A DNA stretch of 64,000 nt from positions 16,393,320-16,457,319 of the forward strand of contig OY987230.1 in assembly GCA_963920705.1 (NCBI GenBank), in the 5' to 3' direction. The position numbers and the translations under genes were made by a program. The notes beneath the pieces were generated by a model. That model was given only the letters and a program-made list of their open reading frames with translations, did not search any database and was not told the DNA's origin. Numbering within the stretch: the first letter of the stretch is position 1; each line of letters begins with the position of its first letter. The stretch comes from Odiellus spinosus (lineage: Eukaryota; Arthropoda; Arachnida; Opiliones; Phalangiidae). Of this stretch, positions 34,707 to 45,640 are shown in pieces.

Positions 34707-35029
34707 CGTGAGCTTAATGAGTTATCAAAAGGGCACTGCAGTTTTGATATTATATTAAGAAATATTAGATATTTTGAAAACAAGTTTCCTAGTCCCTTTA
34801 ACTCGGAAGCAACCTGTTCCGTATTGTTTGTACGTGTAATTTTTCAGCATTTGCTCTCAAAAGTAAAACTCGACAGTAGTATAATGTACATTATAAAGAA
34901 CGGATAAACAATTTTCTAACTCATATATTGCGTAAATATTTTAAAAAATAATTTATTTTCAATCTAATATCCATTTATACTACGTAAAAAGCTTCCTACA
35001 GTCCTAAAGAAAGTATTAAGCAATCAGAT
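34707..35029. other. Spacer, no gene seen
   Basis: The 77-codon frame starting at 34,674 overlaps the dispersed repeat and has no recognisable motif. No other structure was recognised. Confidence 0.4.
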
Positions 35030-35453
35030 CAGGGTGACCACTGAAAAATTGAAAATCATATATAGGAAATTTCTTTGCGAAATATAGGAAAATATAGGAA
35101 GAATTTTATGTAAAATATATGATAAAATAGGAAAATAATTAATTAAAAGTATAGGAACCATGTTGATTATTGCATCACAACTCTCGCCACCGGTTTAAAC
35201 ATGGTATTAATATGATCCAATCGCTTATATAGTATGGAATTTTACAGACTATTTTAACTGGAAAATGCAGAGTTAAGCTAAAATAATCTTATACAGCCAC
35301 AGCTGACAGTATGATTTATAACTCGACCCTTAACTAGAGATTTTGAGTAGAAATATAGGAGATTATAGGAATTGCTATTAAATTATAGGAGAAAATAGGA
35401 AAGAGGTGAAAATATAGGAAAAAATAGGAAATATAGGAAAAGTGGTCACCCTG
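35030..35453. mobile_element. TIR element, family D (complete, 424 bp)
   Basis: It is bounded by 13-bp perfect inverted termini, CAGGGTGACCACT and AGTGGTCACCCTG. Both subterminal regions are rich in the phrase ATATAGGAAA. It has no coding capacity, so it is non-autonomous. A clear target-site duplication was not identified. The right end abuts the second dispersed-repeat copy exactly. Confidence 0.8.
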
Positions 35454-35800
35454 GGATTGTGATTTCTATTAAGTAGCGTATTATTTCCCCTTATGTGGGA
35501 CAACCAATGCATATTTGTTTCATTTGGGCAAGATTATATCCATTCGTTGTACACGCTTTATAGGTAATCCGCTTATTTGCATTATTATTTACGCGTCTAT
35601 TATTTCAAATGTTTCAATATGACATAATTTATTACTTAACACTTAAATAAAAAAATAAAAAGGTTCTACGGGGAATCGAACTCCGGTCTCCGAAATCAAC
35701 ACGCTAGTGCGTTCCCAACTCGGCAACTTTCAATCGAGTAACTGAGCATAATTACTATTTTAATTTCATGACCAAAAAAAGGTATGGAAAATCTCAGATC
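35454..35800 (-). repeat. ~350-bp dispersed repeat with tRNA-like head, copy 2
   Basis: Second copy of 34,356-34,706. It begins immediately at the end of the family D element, which suggests that the element inserted at, or helped to define, this repeat boundary. Confidence 0.7.
35662..35729 (-). pseudogene. tRNA-like pol III head, copy 2
   Basis: The A-box-like TTGCCGAGTTGG and B-box-like AGTTCGATTCC are preserved on the minus strand. Differences from copy 1 fall in the stems and again leave poor cloverleaf pairing. Confidence 0.45.
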
Positions 35801-36400
35801 CAACTACGAGTGTCCAAACTTTAACCATCGATACTGGACAATCCGTTGGAGCTAGGGAAAAGTGCTCGTGGACAATTTTGCTCTTTTAACTAATTTTAAA
35901 AACATATTTCAATTTAACGGAAATCCGTAGAAAGCCAAAACCCATAGAAAGTGTGCCATGTCCTTAGCTCACGAATTTCTCTATAGCTCTAAACCCCTCT
36001 CGTAACCCAGTACAAAATTACACCTAGTAAAAAGCTAAATGTTCCTCTCTAGGAATCAAATCATGATTAAATCGAAATAGTTCAATCTTCAATACTATTT
36101 AGCTTGGGACTCGTTTAAGCCTAACAATGATAATTATTAAAAGAGAGATAAGTAGCGAAAATTTACGTGGAGACAAGAAGGTACGAAAAAAAAAAACTTT
36201 TCTCTTAATAATTACACAACTGGGAATGACGGCACGTAATCACAGAGATCGCGAATTTAAACAAGATTGTGCTTGGGGGTGAAATATAGTTAAGGCAACG
36301 TGGCTACTAGTTAATCGGCCGAAGTTCAGCTGTTAATTTAAAACCGCAGTCCGAAGTTACGTTTTCCACGTTTGTTGAGTTAAGTGCTCGTTTAAAAAAA
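35801..36400. other. Spacer, no gene seen
   Basis: Apart from a poly-A run near 36,187-36,197 nothing distinctive was recognised. Confidence 0.4.
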
Positions 36401-36706
36401 AAATCTACTAGGAATGGACAAAATCTTAATGGACAATATCTCCTAGGAATGGACAAAGTCTAGTAGGAATGGACAAAATCTAGTAGGAATGGACAAAATT
36501 TAGTAGGAATGGACAAAATCTAGTAGGAATGGACAAAATCTAGTAGGAATGGACAAAATCTAGTAGGAATGGACAAAATCTAGTAGGAATGGACTAAATC
36601 TAGTAGGAATGGACTAAATCTAGTAGGAATGGACTAAATCTAGTAGGAATGGACTAAATCTAGTAGGAATTTACAAAATCTAGTAGGAATGGACTAAATG
36701 TACTAG
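36401..36706. repeat. Second 20-bp minisatellite, about 15 units
   Basis: The unit is AAATCTAGTAGGAATGGACA, with an exact 20-bp period across the middle of the array and degenerate units at the left end. A variant with GGACTAAATC replaces GGACAAAATC in a run of consecutive units in the right third (from about 36,593), a local homogenisation pattern. The sequence is unrelated to the giant satellite despite the same period. Confidence 0.9.
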
Positions 36707-37319
36707 AGAAAAACTCTCGAAAAGCCAACATTTTGGGATCAAAGATGACATAAATTATTATTTAAATAAATGAAATTCTCAAAAGAGAAAAATTTCAGCC
36801 CGTAGAGAATTTAAAATTTTCATAAAATCGTTAGCATATGTTCAATATAGCTATGTAAAATTGAAAAGTGATATTACCATAATCAAACGGTAAAAATCTC
36901 ATATTTTTAAATTAAATCGTCATTTGCTAATCGAAATTGGAATTATTAATTATTAAATATAATTCATTAAACCAAGTATATACGTGGTTTTTCCTTTTAT
37001 CATTTAGGAAAGGTTCCGTTTCGCTTGATGGTTCAAAGAGAAATAATATTCGATATGGTCAAAGAAGAAAGACCGGTGCCCAAAAAAAAGTTCTGTATGA
37101 AAAAGGAAAACAGGGAACATTCCAGAAGAAATAGAAAGGATATAGAAATAAAACTGATGTCAGCCGGAACGAGACAAAAACATCAAGCAAACACAAATCG
37201 AAAATCAAACACGACGCGCCGTATAACCCTGAGATACGGATCGAATATAGCCTAAATAAAAAGGGGGTAAAGTTGGCCCAACTATAGTCGTATCAGTTTG
37301 ATGACACGCTTCCCTATAA
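36707..37319. other. AT-rich spacer, no gene seen
   Basis: Overlapping frames at 36,937-37,134 and 37,025-37,255 are lysine/arginine-rich readings of a purine-rich stretch in different phases. Neither is supported. Confidence 0.4.
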
Positions 37320-37754
37320 AGCCGCGTTCATACCAAGCCTTGGAATCGATTTAAACTGTTCCTTAAAGGCCTAGGATTTCTTCTGCCTGTTTCACTGGAA
37401 GTGGGCTCGCCTTCTGAGCTTCCCCTTGGGTAGCGAGGCAAGAGAAAGCCTGGAGGGTGAGTTTGTTTCTAGGTTGACAGGCAGAAGTAATCCTAGGCCT
37501 TTAAACGTTTCGCTGCAGTCGTGTAAACAGGAAACAGTCATTTCTCGAATCGATTTGATTATATTTCTCGAAACTGCTTCGGGAACCAGTTTCATACTGA
37601 TTCGGTTTCAAAAATCGATATATGAAGCTACTTTAAATCGATTTATAAAGATAAAACGTGAACACGTGAGGCTTAAAACGATTCCTGGGGGATTTGAATA
37701 TCGGTTTGATATTAACGTTTCAAATCGATTAAGAAATGCTAGTGTGACCGTAGC
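37320..37754 (+). mobile_element. MITE-like element, family E, copy 1 (host of nested F)
   Basis: The left end GCCGCGTTCATACCAAGCC and the right end CTAGTGTGACCGTAGCT are imperfect inverses (consensus AGCTRCGKTCAYACTAG). The body shares AATCGATTTGATT, TGCTTCGGGAACCAGTTTCA and ATCGATTTATAAAGAT with the other copies. The 115-codon frame at 37,426-37,773 crosses the nested element boundary and is not a gene. Confidence 0.75.
37363..37504. mobile_element. Nested inverted-repeat element F inside family E
   Basis: TTAAAGGCCTAGGATTTC and TTCTGCCTGTTTC on the left are mirrored by GACAGGCAGAAGTAATCC and TAGGCCTTTAA on the right, 142 bp in all. The other three E copies lack it at this place, which shows it is a later insertion. 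TTAA at both ends is compatible with TTAA-site insertion. Confidence 0.75.
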
Positions 37755-38180
37755 TTTTATGAAACTAAATTAAAAAGATACAGCAGTAGCGTATACGTGC
37801 TGAAACTCAAACTGATTATGACTATACAGCTTTCACCACATACCCCCCCCCCCCCCCAAAAAGACCTATGAAAACCTAAGAAGGAGTATATAACATGATA
37901 AGGGTAAAAATTGGGGAGTTATATAGGTTACAAGTATGTGAAAAGGAATTGACCGTGTCGACCCAGTAGCACCAAAATAGAAAATCAATTGGATATAAGA
38001 CACGCGGTTTTGATTTACTATACTTAATCGATACATCAATTTTAGTATCACGTCAAAGATGAGCCAATGAAAGGAAATTAAGGGTAGCAGTTAAAAGAGT
38101 TCATGATGAATTATTAAATTTGTATTCTATGGTTTCATGGTAAGTAGTTATAACGTAAATATATTTTAAAAGATTGTACA
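37755..38180. other. Spacer with a poly-C run
   Basis: A run of about 16 C lies at about 37,842-37,857. The length of such a tract is easily mis-assembled. The 61-codon minus frame at 37,866-38,051 is unsupported. Confidence 0.5.
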
Positions 38181-38372
38181 CATGGATCTAAAATTTTAAT
38201 CTTCAAGGTCTTCTTCAAGTATAATAAAATCACACAAACAAAAAATAGATTGGGTTCTATATAACTAGTGTTTTTAATTTTTTTTTTTTTTTTTCATGAT
38301 CAGTATGCCTAAAGAAGACTTCAATCCAGGTCGAAAGCTCCCTATCTTTAAAGATTAAAATTTAGATCCATG
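38181..38372. mobile_element. Fold-back element G
   Basis: CATGGATCTAAAATTTTAAT on the left faces ATTAAAATTTAGATCCATG on the right, about 190 bp end to end. The interior includes a poly-T tract, GGTCTTCTTCAAGTATAATA and GAAGACTTCAATCC, parts of which recur near 9,960-10,035. Confidence 0.65.
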
Positions 38373-38599
38373 AGCACCTTCTTTTAAATATTTAATTTAT
38401 AAATTATTAATTTCAAATTAATGCATTCAAAGTATAAAATTCAAACGTTTTAAGCAAAAAGAGTTAAATAAATAAAGATTAAGAATTTCAAAGGTATTTT
38501 GGCTATTGAATACGAAAATTAACAGTTTAGGTTTAAAGGTGGAATTTTTAAACTCTTTTTTGTTGTTTAAATTGATTTCTACATTTGAATAAAAGTAGA

Positions 38600-38768
38600 T
38601 AAATTTCGGCCAATCATATTATTTCAATGGCTCTTGTAATATTATAACATTAAAAGAAGGCCGGCGTTTGAAGCCTAAGACGTTGGGCATCAACTTGGGC
38701 CTATTCTTTTAATTTTGGGACATTACAAGCGCTCTTGAAGGCTGAAATAATATGATTGGTTCGGATTT
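38600..38768. mobile_element. Fold-back element H
   Basis: CCAATCATATTATTTCAA faces GAAATAATATGATTGG. Further in, GGCTCTTGTAAT faces ATTACAAGCGCTC, and ATTAAAAGAA faces TTCTTTTAAT. The centre contains GGCCGGCGTTTGAAGCC. It could fold into a stem of about 60 bp with small bulges. Confidence 0.7.
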
Positions 38769-39574
38769 ATTTTGCCAAACTTTAAAAATTAATTTAAACA
38801 TAAAAAACGTGTCGAAAAACTGTGAAAAAATTCTCAAATCCATTTTTTTAGCATGGTGATTCCGAAAATAAATTCAAAAGCTGTTCCATCTTTAGCTCCA
38901 AGTTTCCCTTTACACCGTATAGAACGTGAGAATTTCAAAAAATCCATATATAGATCTGAGAGCAAAATTTTCAAAATAGGAACCAAATATTGTGGGAAAG
39001 TATAATATTTGCCTTTTGTCTGGCGCCTCTATTTTAGGATAGCTATAGGTGGAGAACTACAAAATGACTGCTCTATCAAAAACACAAACTATAAAAAATT
39101 TAATACCAATTCCATTCTCTTTATAGACGGTTCAAGAATCATTTTTTTTAACTAATAGTTGAGGATTGGAGAAAGCTCGTATTCGTGCAGGAGTTTAGAG
39201 GGTACATATCTTATAAGTTCATGCCTTTCACTATAGTCATCTTTATCCAGTGGATTAAATATATATAGTTTTATCTCATTCAAGCGAATTCTCGTAAAAA
39301 TAACACTGCAGCCCTAGTCCAAATAAAAGTTTGAAAGCCCAAATCCCAATTTGTTGGTTGTTAAAAAGAAAATAAGATATACCCAAGCATAAACGGAGGA
39401 ATTGAATAAAAGGTCTGGTATCTACTATGTGCGATCTTAGAAGTAATAGAATGAAAGTCAGGGAGAAAGAAATACACGAAATAGAACCATTAGGCTTATC
39501 TTTTTACGCGGTTAAAGGGAATATTACTTCAATTTGAATTGTGATCCCACCCGACGAGGTATCAGACTTTCCAT
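38769..39574. other. AT-rich spacer, no gene seen
   Basis: No open frame of useful length and no recognised repeat. Confidence 0.4.
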
Positions 39575-39726
39575 AGATATTTGTTAAGCCTAAACTTTCC
39601 GGGTAAGTTAAGTTAATTGATTTATAGCTTGGTATTTGGTTTTAATATTTACTAGTGGATAAGGTCTATTAAAACGATAACGAATCAATATAAAATGAGT
39701 AGTCGGGTTGCATTCTTCCTTTAAAA
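39575..39726. mobile_element. Decayed right half of family A
   Basis: GTTAAGCCTAAACTTTCCGG, then TTTAATATTTACTAGTGGAT and GGGTTGCATTCTTCCTTTAA, follow the order of landmarks in the family A right arm with many substitutions. No left arm is recognisable. Confidence 0.5.
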
Positions 39727-40849
39727 ATAACTAGTATCCTTTTAAGGCTACTGAGAAGTGTGTTTGATTACAAACTAGGGCAATATGGGCTTAATTAAAA
39801 AAGTTTATGTAGTAAGACAGTCTTATATACAAACCAATAAGGTTTAATTAAGGGTTCTAAACTTCTAACATGTAACTTTATTGATTTTTAAACAGGCTGG
39901 GTTTTGCCGCACTAATTAAAATTCCTGTTTTTAAATTTCTAATTACGTGCAAAGTATTGTTCTTAATTGATCTAAAAGTACATCATCTATAAAGTAAAAT
40001 TTAAAGATATCGTCCTATATGAAGGCCTAAATATCCACCGAACTAATAACTAATTTATGCGGTTTTTTATTGGGGTAATATTTTTGCAGCCATGAAGCAA
40101 TAAAATTAACCATAATCAATAAAAAAATAATGTGGTAAACTTAGTCTAAGCTTTTCATTGATAGTATTGCATGAAGAAAAATCGCTAAGCCAATGAATGC
40201 TTTCTGTAAGCAAATTGAACTAAATACATCTATAGTTATTAGAACAAATTATAATTAGCTCAAAGATTTTCCCAATTAAAAACGACAGAGTACCAGTGTA
40301 CTGAACAATATGTAAAAACATTATACTTTATCAAAACGAAAAGGTTAATCACTTGCGTGAAATCTGTACAATGATTACGTAACTAATTACACCCTTTGGT
40401 AATGCTAACTACGTACTCAGTTACGTAATTACAATAGTTACACCGATTACGTGAAATGATCATCACCCATTGGTCAAAACTCATAATAAAAACCTTACAG
40501 AATGCGACGAGCCCCAGTCGAAGCTCAGAGGGAATTTTGTTAATTTAGAAGGAAAAAACTATATATATAATTAATGCAAAACCAACATTTAAATGCAAAT
40601 TACACTCGATTACAATCGATTTGAAATTAAACGTACAAGAAAAAAAGATTAAACTGATAATTGGAAAATGTTCCTTTTTTTTTATCGAATTAGAAGAATC
40701 TGAATGCACGTCCAATATCGGAATTTTAGCCTACTTGTTTCTGGTTTATTTCCTATAGATGTTTTCCTGGATCACTATCTAAATAACTAACTCGAAACGA
40801 TGGCTATTGGTTAAAATTTAAAGGATCTAATCTTCAAAGGATAAAAAAT
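39727..40849. other. AT-rich spacer with a short GATTACGTAA-type inverted cluster
   Basis: Near 40,372-40,455 the phrases GATTACGTAACTAATTACAC, GTTACGTAATTACAA and CCGATTACGTGAAATGATC form a partly inverted cluster. No gene is visible. Confidence 0.35.
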
Positions 40850-41110
40850 TCAAACCCTATTCCGAGCTGCATTTATTTAAGCTTCATTGGCCGGGACCCG
40901 ACATTGAAATCGATTTGGAGTTTAGGCTGCTAACAGGGGCCTTTGTACCGTATAAAAACTAGGTCTAGGAGAGGGGTGGGGGGAGAAACCCTGAAGCTTG
41001 GCCTGGACTCCGCTTTACCAAGGTAAGGTTACAGTAGGTCAATGAACAAATTGATCTGGTTAGGTAAAAGAAAGCGAGCGCCATCGCGCGTCGCTCGCGG
41101 TATCAAAAAT
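40850..41110 (+). other. GC-richer patch with TATA-like box and 5' splice-like site
   Basis: TATAAAAACT at 40,951 is followed by a G-rich stretch (GGAGAGGGGTGGGGGGAG) and by AAG|GTAAGG at 41,023, and then by an inverted GCGAGCGCC/GTCGCTCGC pair near 41,078-41,099. These could be the start of a gene with a short first exon, but no open frame or downstream exon supports it. Confidence 0.15.
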
Positions 41111-42118
41111 ACAATGGGAAATGGAAAAGCTGATTTTTTTTAACACACTAGTGGCACCTATAGCTTAAGGATTAAGATACAAGATTAGCCTAATTTTCTG
41201 TAAATTTTATTTAAAAATAATTTCAATTATTCCCATTTATAATTGAAATAAAATAAAATAAAATTAATTAAATTATAAATAAAATTACAGCTTTGCTACT
41301 TCGTCACAAAAGAGAAAGTCGATAAAGACTAAAGTTTACTTTTCTTCTGATATTATCATAATGAGTGTTCCAATTCGGTTTTTATTATAATATGGAATAT
41401 TATTTTATTATTTATTTTATATTAATAAATTTTGACTTTCTTCCCAAGATAGAAAAAAATATGTCCAAGATCACTCCGATAGATCAATAGTGCAATACTT
41501 TTAAATTTAATTTGAATAAATTATAATTATATTGTCATTTAAGAGTTAAAACAATATTTCATTTGTAATGGGACATTAAAATGTAAAACCAACTAAGAGT
41601 TGAGCCTTGGTTCCCCCGCTACTGAACAGAGGTCGCCTCTAGGTGATACTATTTTGACCCATCATCTTATCCATCCCGGAGATTCCCGCCTGTTTCAAAC
41701 GATTCAACCTTTAAAGCTTAGAACGCGAGTGATCGAAGAAACATGTATTATGTTCTATATCTTTGCTAAACCTTTTTCAGACACCGAAACAAGGAAAAAA
41801 ACGAAATAATGGATTTTAAAGCGATGTTAGTCTTGGCTATATTAAATCTACTATCAATGGCAGCTCCTAGAGGTAAATAAAATGTGGGATAGAAAAAGGT
41901 TTATAGAACACGTTCGGAAAAAGAAAAAAATATAAAAACATTGGAAAAAATCGCTGTGTAAACTTCACCGACGAAAAAAAAAAAAAAAAAAAATACAATG
42001 ATTTCGTTTTCTCCCTAGTTTTCCTTATCAAAGCTAAGATGAAAAATGTTCCCGGTGTCAAGGGAACGGTAACAGGGTGACGATAGAGTCAACCCTAGTA
42101 AATACACAACTAAATAAA
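41111..42118. other. AT-rich spacer, no gene seen
   Basis: The 69-codon plus frame at 41,600-41,809 has no recognised motif. A poly-A tract near 41,977-41,992 generates a phenylalanine-rich minus-strand frame. Confidence 0.4.
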
Positions 42119-42162
42119 CTACCGCGGAGTGACACACTATGTTAAATTCCATATAACGCAAA
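42119..42162. mobile_element. Family B terminus fragment
   Basis: CTACCGCGGAGTGACACACT and ATGTTAAATTCCATA match the family B end. The partner end was not located with confidence. Confidence 0.45.
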
Positions 42163-43014
42163 AGTAGTAAGATTAAATTCCGATTCAAACGGAGTATTCA
42201 ATTCATTCCCTGACATAGAAACAATCAAGTGTATAACTAAGGACGAAAAAGAACAGGGGTAAAAAACTTCATAACGTATCTAAGTCTAGCTACCTTTCTC
42301 TCTATTGCTTCAATATTATTGAAAATATTGTCAGAAACCATTTGTATTTTCAGTAAATAAAAAGGTATGGTCTGCCTACAATTTCTATGGTTTAGATTCT
42401 TATAGGAACTGTTGGTTTCGGGAAGGAAAAAAAAAATTTGAAATGGGTCGAGATTCGATCAACACTGTTATGTCCTGGTAGAACCAGAACACGGTCAATT
42501 TGTTATTAGGGGGACTTTTCGCGTATGTACCAGGGATAGAATGTTTTCTATGTACCAAGAAAAAAAAAATATAGAAAGAAATGACGCAACCCTGACATTT
42601 TAGAAAAGATAAGTTTTGCCGAGTTGACTAGAAAAGAAATGAAGAAAAGCTGGGCCCGGTCACGGTTCTATAAAAAGGGAACCCCTTCACCCTCCATAAA
42701 GGTCTTTTTTTTTAAAGAAGCCAAGGCTTAACAAAGACAAAGAAGGGAGAAGGGGGCGACAAAGTGCACTTTATACGCTCGGTGCAGCACTCGAGAAAAT
42801 ATAATCGGAAGCAATTGATACATATGGTAGGCAAATAAACTTGCAAACTCATCCTTAATATTGCAGAGTAAACGAAAATGAACTCAAATATAGTTACCAA
42901 TCATATACGTGTTTTTTTATATTAGCTTTAAAGGTAGAGTGAAACGCAATTTTTTGATATTTAAAGCAGAAATAAGAAATAAAAAAACAAAAAAAACGTT
43001 CCATATGAATTTAG
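42163..43014. other. Spacer, no gene seen
   Basis: The 62-codon minus frame at 42,712-42,900 is unsupported. TTTAAAGGTAGAGTGAAACG near 42,927 resembles the family A left terminus and may be another relic. Confidence 0.4.
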
Positions 43015-43135
43015 GCTTTGCTCGATTTCTATCGAGTGGCGAAACAACTTTTTCGAGTAGTGAAACATAATTTTATGATCTTAAAATAATTTAGGGAATG
43101 TCTACTTTCTAATGGTGCAATCGGTTTATGCCTAG
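43015..43135. repeat. Single dispersed copy of family R140
   Basis: GCTCGATTTCTATCGAGTGG, TCTACTTTCTAATGGTGCAA and TCGGTTTATGCCT match the tandem units at 1,485-1,828 in order. This shows that R140 exists outside its tandem locus. Confidence 0.65.
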
Positions 43136-43959
43136 TCGTTATTCTTATTCCCACTGAAGAGACGATTCATAAAGAGTTTCTAGAGAACTTTAAAATCTTT
43201 CAGTTTAAATATCGTGGAAATTCACAATTTTTATTATGTCGATTATCTAAAAATTTTAACCCTTTCTTAATCTAGTAATGTTACCAGTCTATACCTTTGA
43301 AGTATATATTCTTAGCAAGATTTTATATTTCAATCTCTATTTAAAAGAAACACCTTATAGCTCGATCGAAGTTAAGTAATATTCAATGTTATAAAAAAAG
43401 AATTTACGGTAGTAGTCGAAACGTTTAAAACCTTTTCTTTCCTCAATCCATTTAGAAGTATAAAGGACCAAATAGTTTTCGTTTATTTTACTATCAGAAT
43501 CATTTAGAGAATTCAGCGAGCACGAAGCAAAGCACCCTTATATCTTTAACAAGAAAACTAAGGTTTTATACGCGCTCATTAGGACGTTAGGCCGACATCC
43601 AGAAAAGACTTTTCCGTCTGTAAAAATTTGCATATTGGAGCCAAGGAGAGGAGAACGAGTTAACGACTTTGTAAAATTTTTGGGGATAAAAATAAAATTG
43701 AAAAATAGTTCCTCAGTAAGAAAAAAGGGGTTTTTCGCATAAAAGGAATAATGAAAACGAAAAGGACTTAAATTTAAACGATTATCTGATAATATGGTCA
43801 AATTAATGGCCAAACAATTATAAAGTTAGGCTTAGTGTAGTTTAAAAAATTCTGAATATGGATTTTTAATAAAATGAAAAAGATTAATGTATATATAATC
43901 AATACGCCTTCGATGTAAATTAATAAAAATTTAAACTTTAATTAAGGGTTAAACTTTAA
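43136..43959. other. AT-rich spacer, no gene seen
   Basis: A 91-codon minus frame at 43,538-43,813 was inspected. A short IFTDGKVF segment is loosely reminiscent of Tc1/mariner transposases, but nothing before or after it follows the family pattern. Confidence 0.35.
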
Positions 43960-44332
43960 TTAAAGAAAGAACGCAACCTAACAAATATTAAACTAGAGAT
44001 AAATTTAAAGTTTACCATCAAAATAGGCTTAGCTGGATTCATGGAGACATCATGTACTCCCCCGTATAAGGACTAGCGACCAATGGCATTGATCATGGAG
44101 ATACTTCATTCCCCATATAAGAGCCATGGATCAATGTCATTGGTCGCTACTCCTTATATTGGGAGTTCAGACGATCTCCATGAATGCAGCTAAGTCTATT
44201 TTCTGGGTAATTTTTAAATTAATTTTTGGTTTAATATTTGTTCTGTAAACTTTTTACTGTTGTATTAGGCCTATTTAAACGATAATGAATCGATAAAAAA
44301 TCACTTGTTTTTAGGTCGCATTCTCCCTTTAA
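43960..44332. mobile_element. MITE-like element, family A (373 bp, both ends)
   Basis: It begins TTAAAGAAAGAACGCAACCT and ends TCGCATTCTCCCTTTAA. The inner inverted arms read TAGGCTTAGCTGGATTCATG and CATGAATGCAGCTAAGTCTA. Compared with the 62.5-kb copy, part of the left arm between AACCTAAC and AAATATTAAAC is deleted. No coding capacity. Confidence 0.8.
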
Positions 44333-44991
44333 GAGTGTCAATGATTATTTTATTCTTAACACACACTAAACTTAAAAAATATTACGAATATAAATTAAAT
44401 ATTAATTCTAATAGCGGCAATAAATTATTTAAAAGCTTTCTTTTCGAAATATCTTCATATTGGATCATGACCCAAAAAATAAAACATTAACAGGAGATAA
44501 AATTTTCAAATAAGAAAGAAGGGGTGACAAAAATATTTCATATTCCCTTTAACCCGCAAAACTTGGGCGTATATAACAAGGTTAGAAATCAATTACCATC
44601 ACCCATCCTTTGACTACTAACCCTTAAAGGTTACCAAAGGTAGAAAAAGAGTTAAGAGGCATATTAAAGAAGAATAAAATCTAGGGCGACAGAAATAAGG
44701 CGGTTTTACTCCGCCAAAAAAAATCTTTGTTCGATATGATGATGGGCGAATTGTCATTGAGGGAGTGCTAAAAGAGTTCACATGGGGATTGCATTTGTAA
44801 TATCTATATATTACACCCAATATCCTTTAACAAGATAAAGGCGCCGCGATCATGATGAACAACCATCACACTCAAAGAGTGAAACCTCCCACGACTGACC
44901 TCATAACTGAAAAATGCATCAAAGATTCGCCGGAAGGTGAAAAAATCTCAAAGGGTATATGACATTGGGTTAAATAATATGATTTCAAATT
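44333..44991. other. Spacer, no gene seen
   Basis: Frames of 61 codons (44,305-44,490, overlapping the end of the family A element) and 67 codons (44,617-44,820, minus) are unsupported. Confidence 0.4.
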
Positions 44992-45040
44992 AACTACGGA
45001 ATAGAGTTTAACATTATGTATAAATACGCCTAAGATTTTA
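44992..45040 (-). mobile_element. Family B terminus fragment
   Basis: The plus-strand phrases AGAGTTTAACATTATGTATA and AATACGCCTAAG are the inverse of the family B end. Confidence 0.45.
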
Positions 45041-45091
45041 ACATTTTATCTACTCTACCTGAACAGAGGCTTAGTCTTGTGAGAAAAAAAC

Positions 45092-45212
45092 TTTGAAAGA
45101 GAGAATGCAACCTAATAAAAAGTGATTTTTTATCGATTCCGTATCGTTTAAAGAGGCCTAATCCACCAATAAAACAATTTACAAACAAATATTAAACTAG
45201 AAATATATTTTT
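45092..45212. mobile_element. Family A left arm only
   Basis: It runs from TTGAAAGAGAGAATGCAACC through GGCCTAATCCACCAATAAAA to AATATTAAACTAGAAATA and then stops. The central palindrome and right arm are missing, so this is a solo arm or truncated copy. Confidence 0.7.
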
Positions 45213-45344
45213 AGAAGCATCGAGCATCTCAAATATTAATTTTATTCATAAGGAAGACTAAAACGTAATTAGTTTTAGTTTAGATGAAGGGAGAAAATTA
45301 AACATTTACAATAACGATACGGTATGTTTTAAGCGGTATTAAAT

Positions 45345-45640
45345 AGCTGCGTTCATACTAGGCCTTGGAATCGATTTAAGCCGTTTCAAAACGTTTCGCT
45401 AGAGTCGTGTGAACGGGAAACCGTCTTTTCTCGAATCGATTTGATTCGATTTCTCGAAACTGCTTCGGGAACCAGTTTCAAACCGATTCGGTTTTAAAAA
45501 CCGATAGATGAAGCTACAATAAATCGACTTATAAAGATCATGCGTAAACATTTGACGCTTAAAACGATTCCTGACAATTTGAATATCGCTTTGTTTTTGA
45601 CGTTTCAAATCGATTAAGAATTGATAGTGTGACCGTAGCT
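45345..45640 (+). mobile_element. MITE-like element, family E, copy 2 (best reference)
   Basis: A 296-bp copy bounded by AGCTGCGTTCATACTAGG and ATAGTGTGACCGTAGCT. It is the most complete uninterrupted member and serves as the reference for the others. It contains many ATCGATTT phrases. The minus frame at 45,399-45,608 lies entirely within it and is not a gene. Confidence 0.8.

Noticed and set aside
37426-37773. 115-codon open frame
   Set aside because: It begins inside nested element F, crosses into element E and ends past E's terminus, so it cannot be an old gene.
37842-37857. Poly-C run as a regulatory signal
   Set aside because: An isolated homopolymer of uncertain length; it may vary by sequencing error, and nothing around it suggests function. 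The same applies to the run near 58,832.
43600-43660. Possible Tc1/mariner transposase scrap (IFTDGKVF on the minus strand)
   Set aside because: Only a few residues resemble the family. The following residues do not continue the pattern and no inverted termini surround it.
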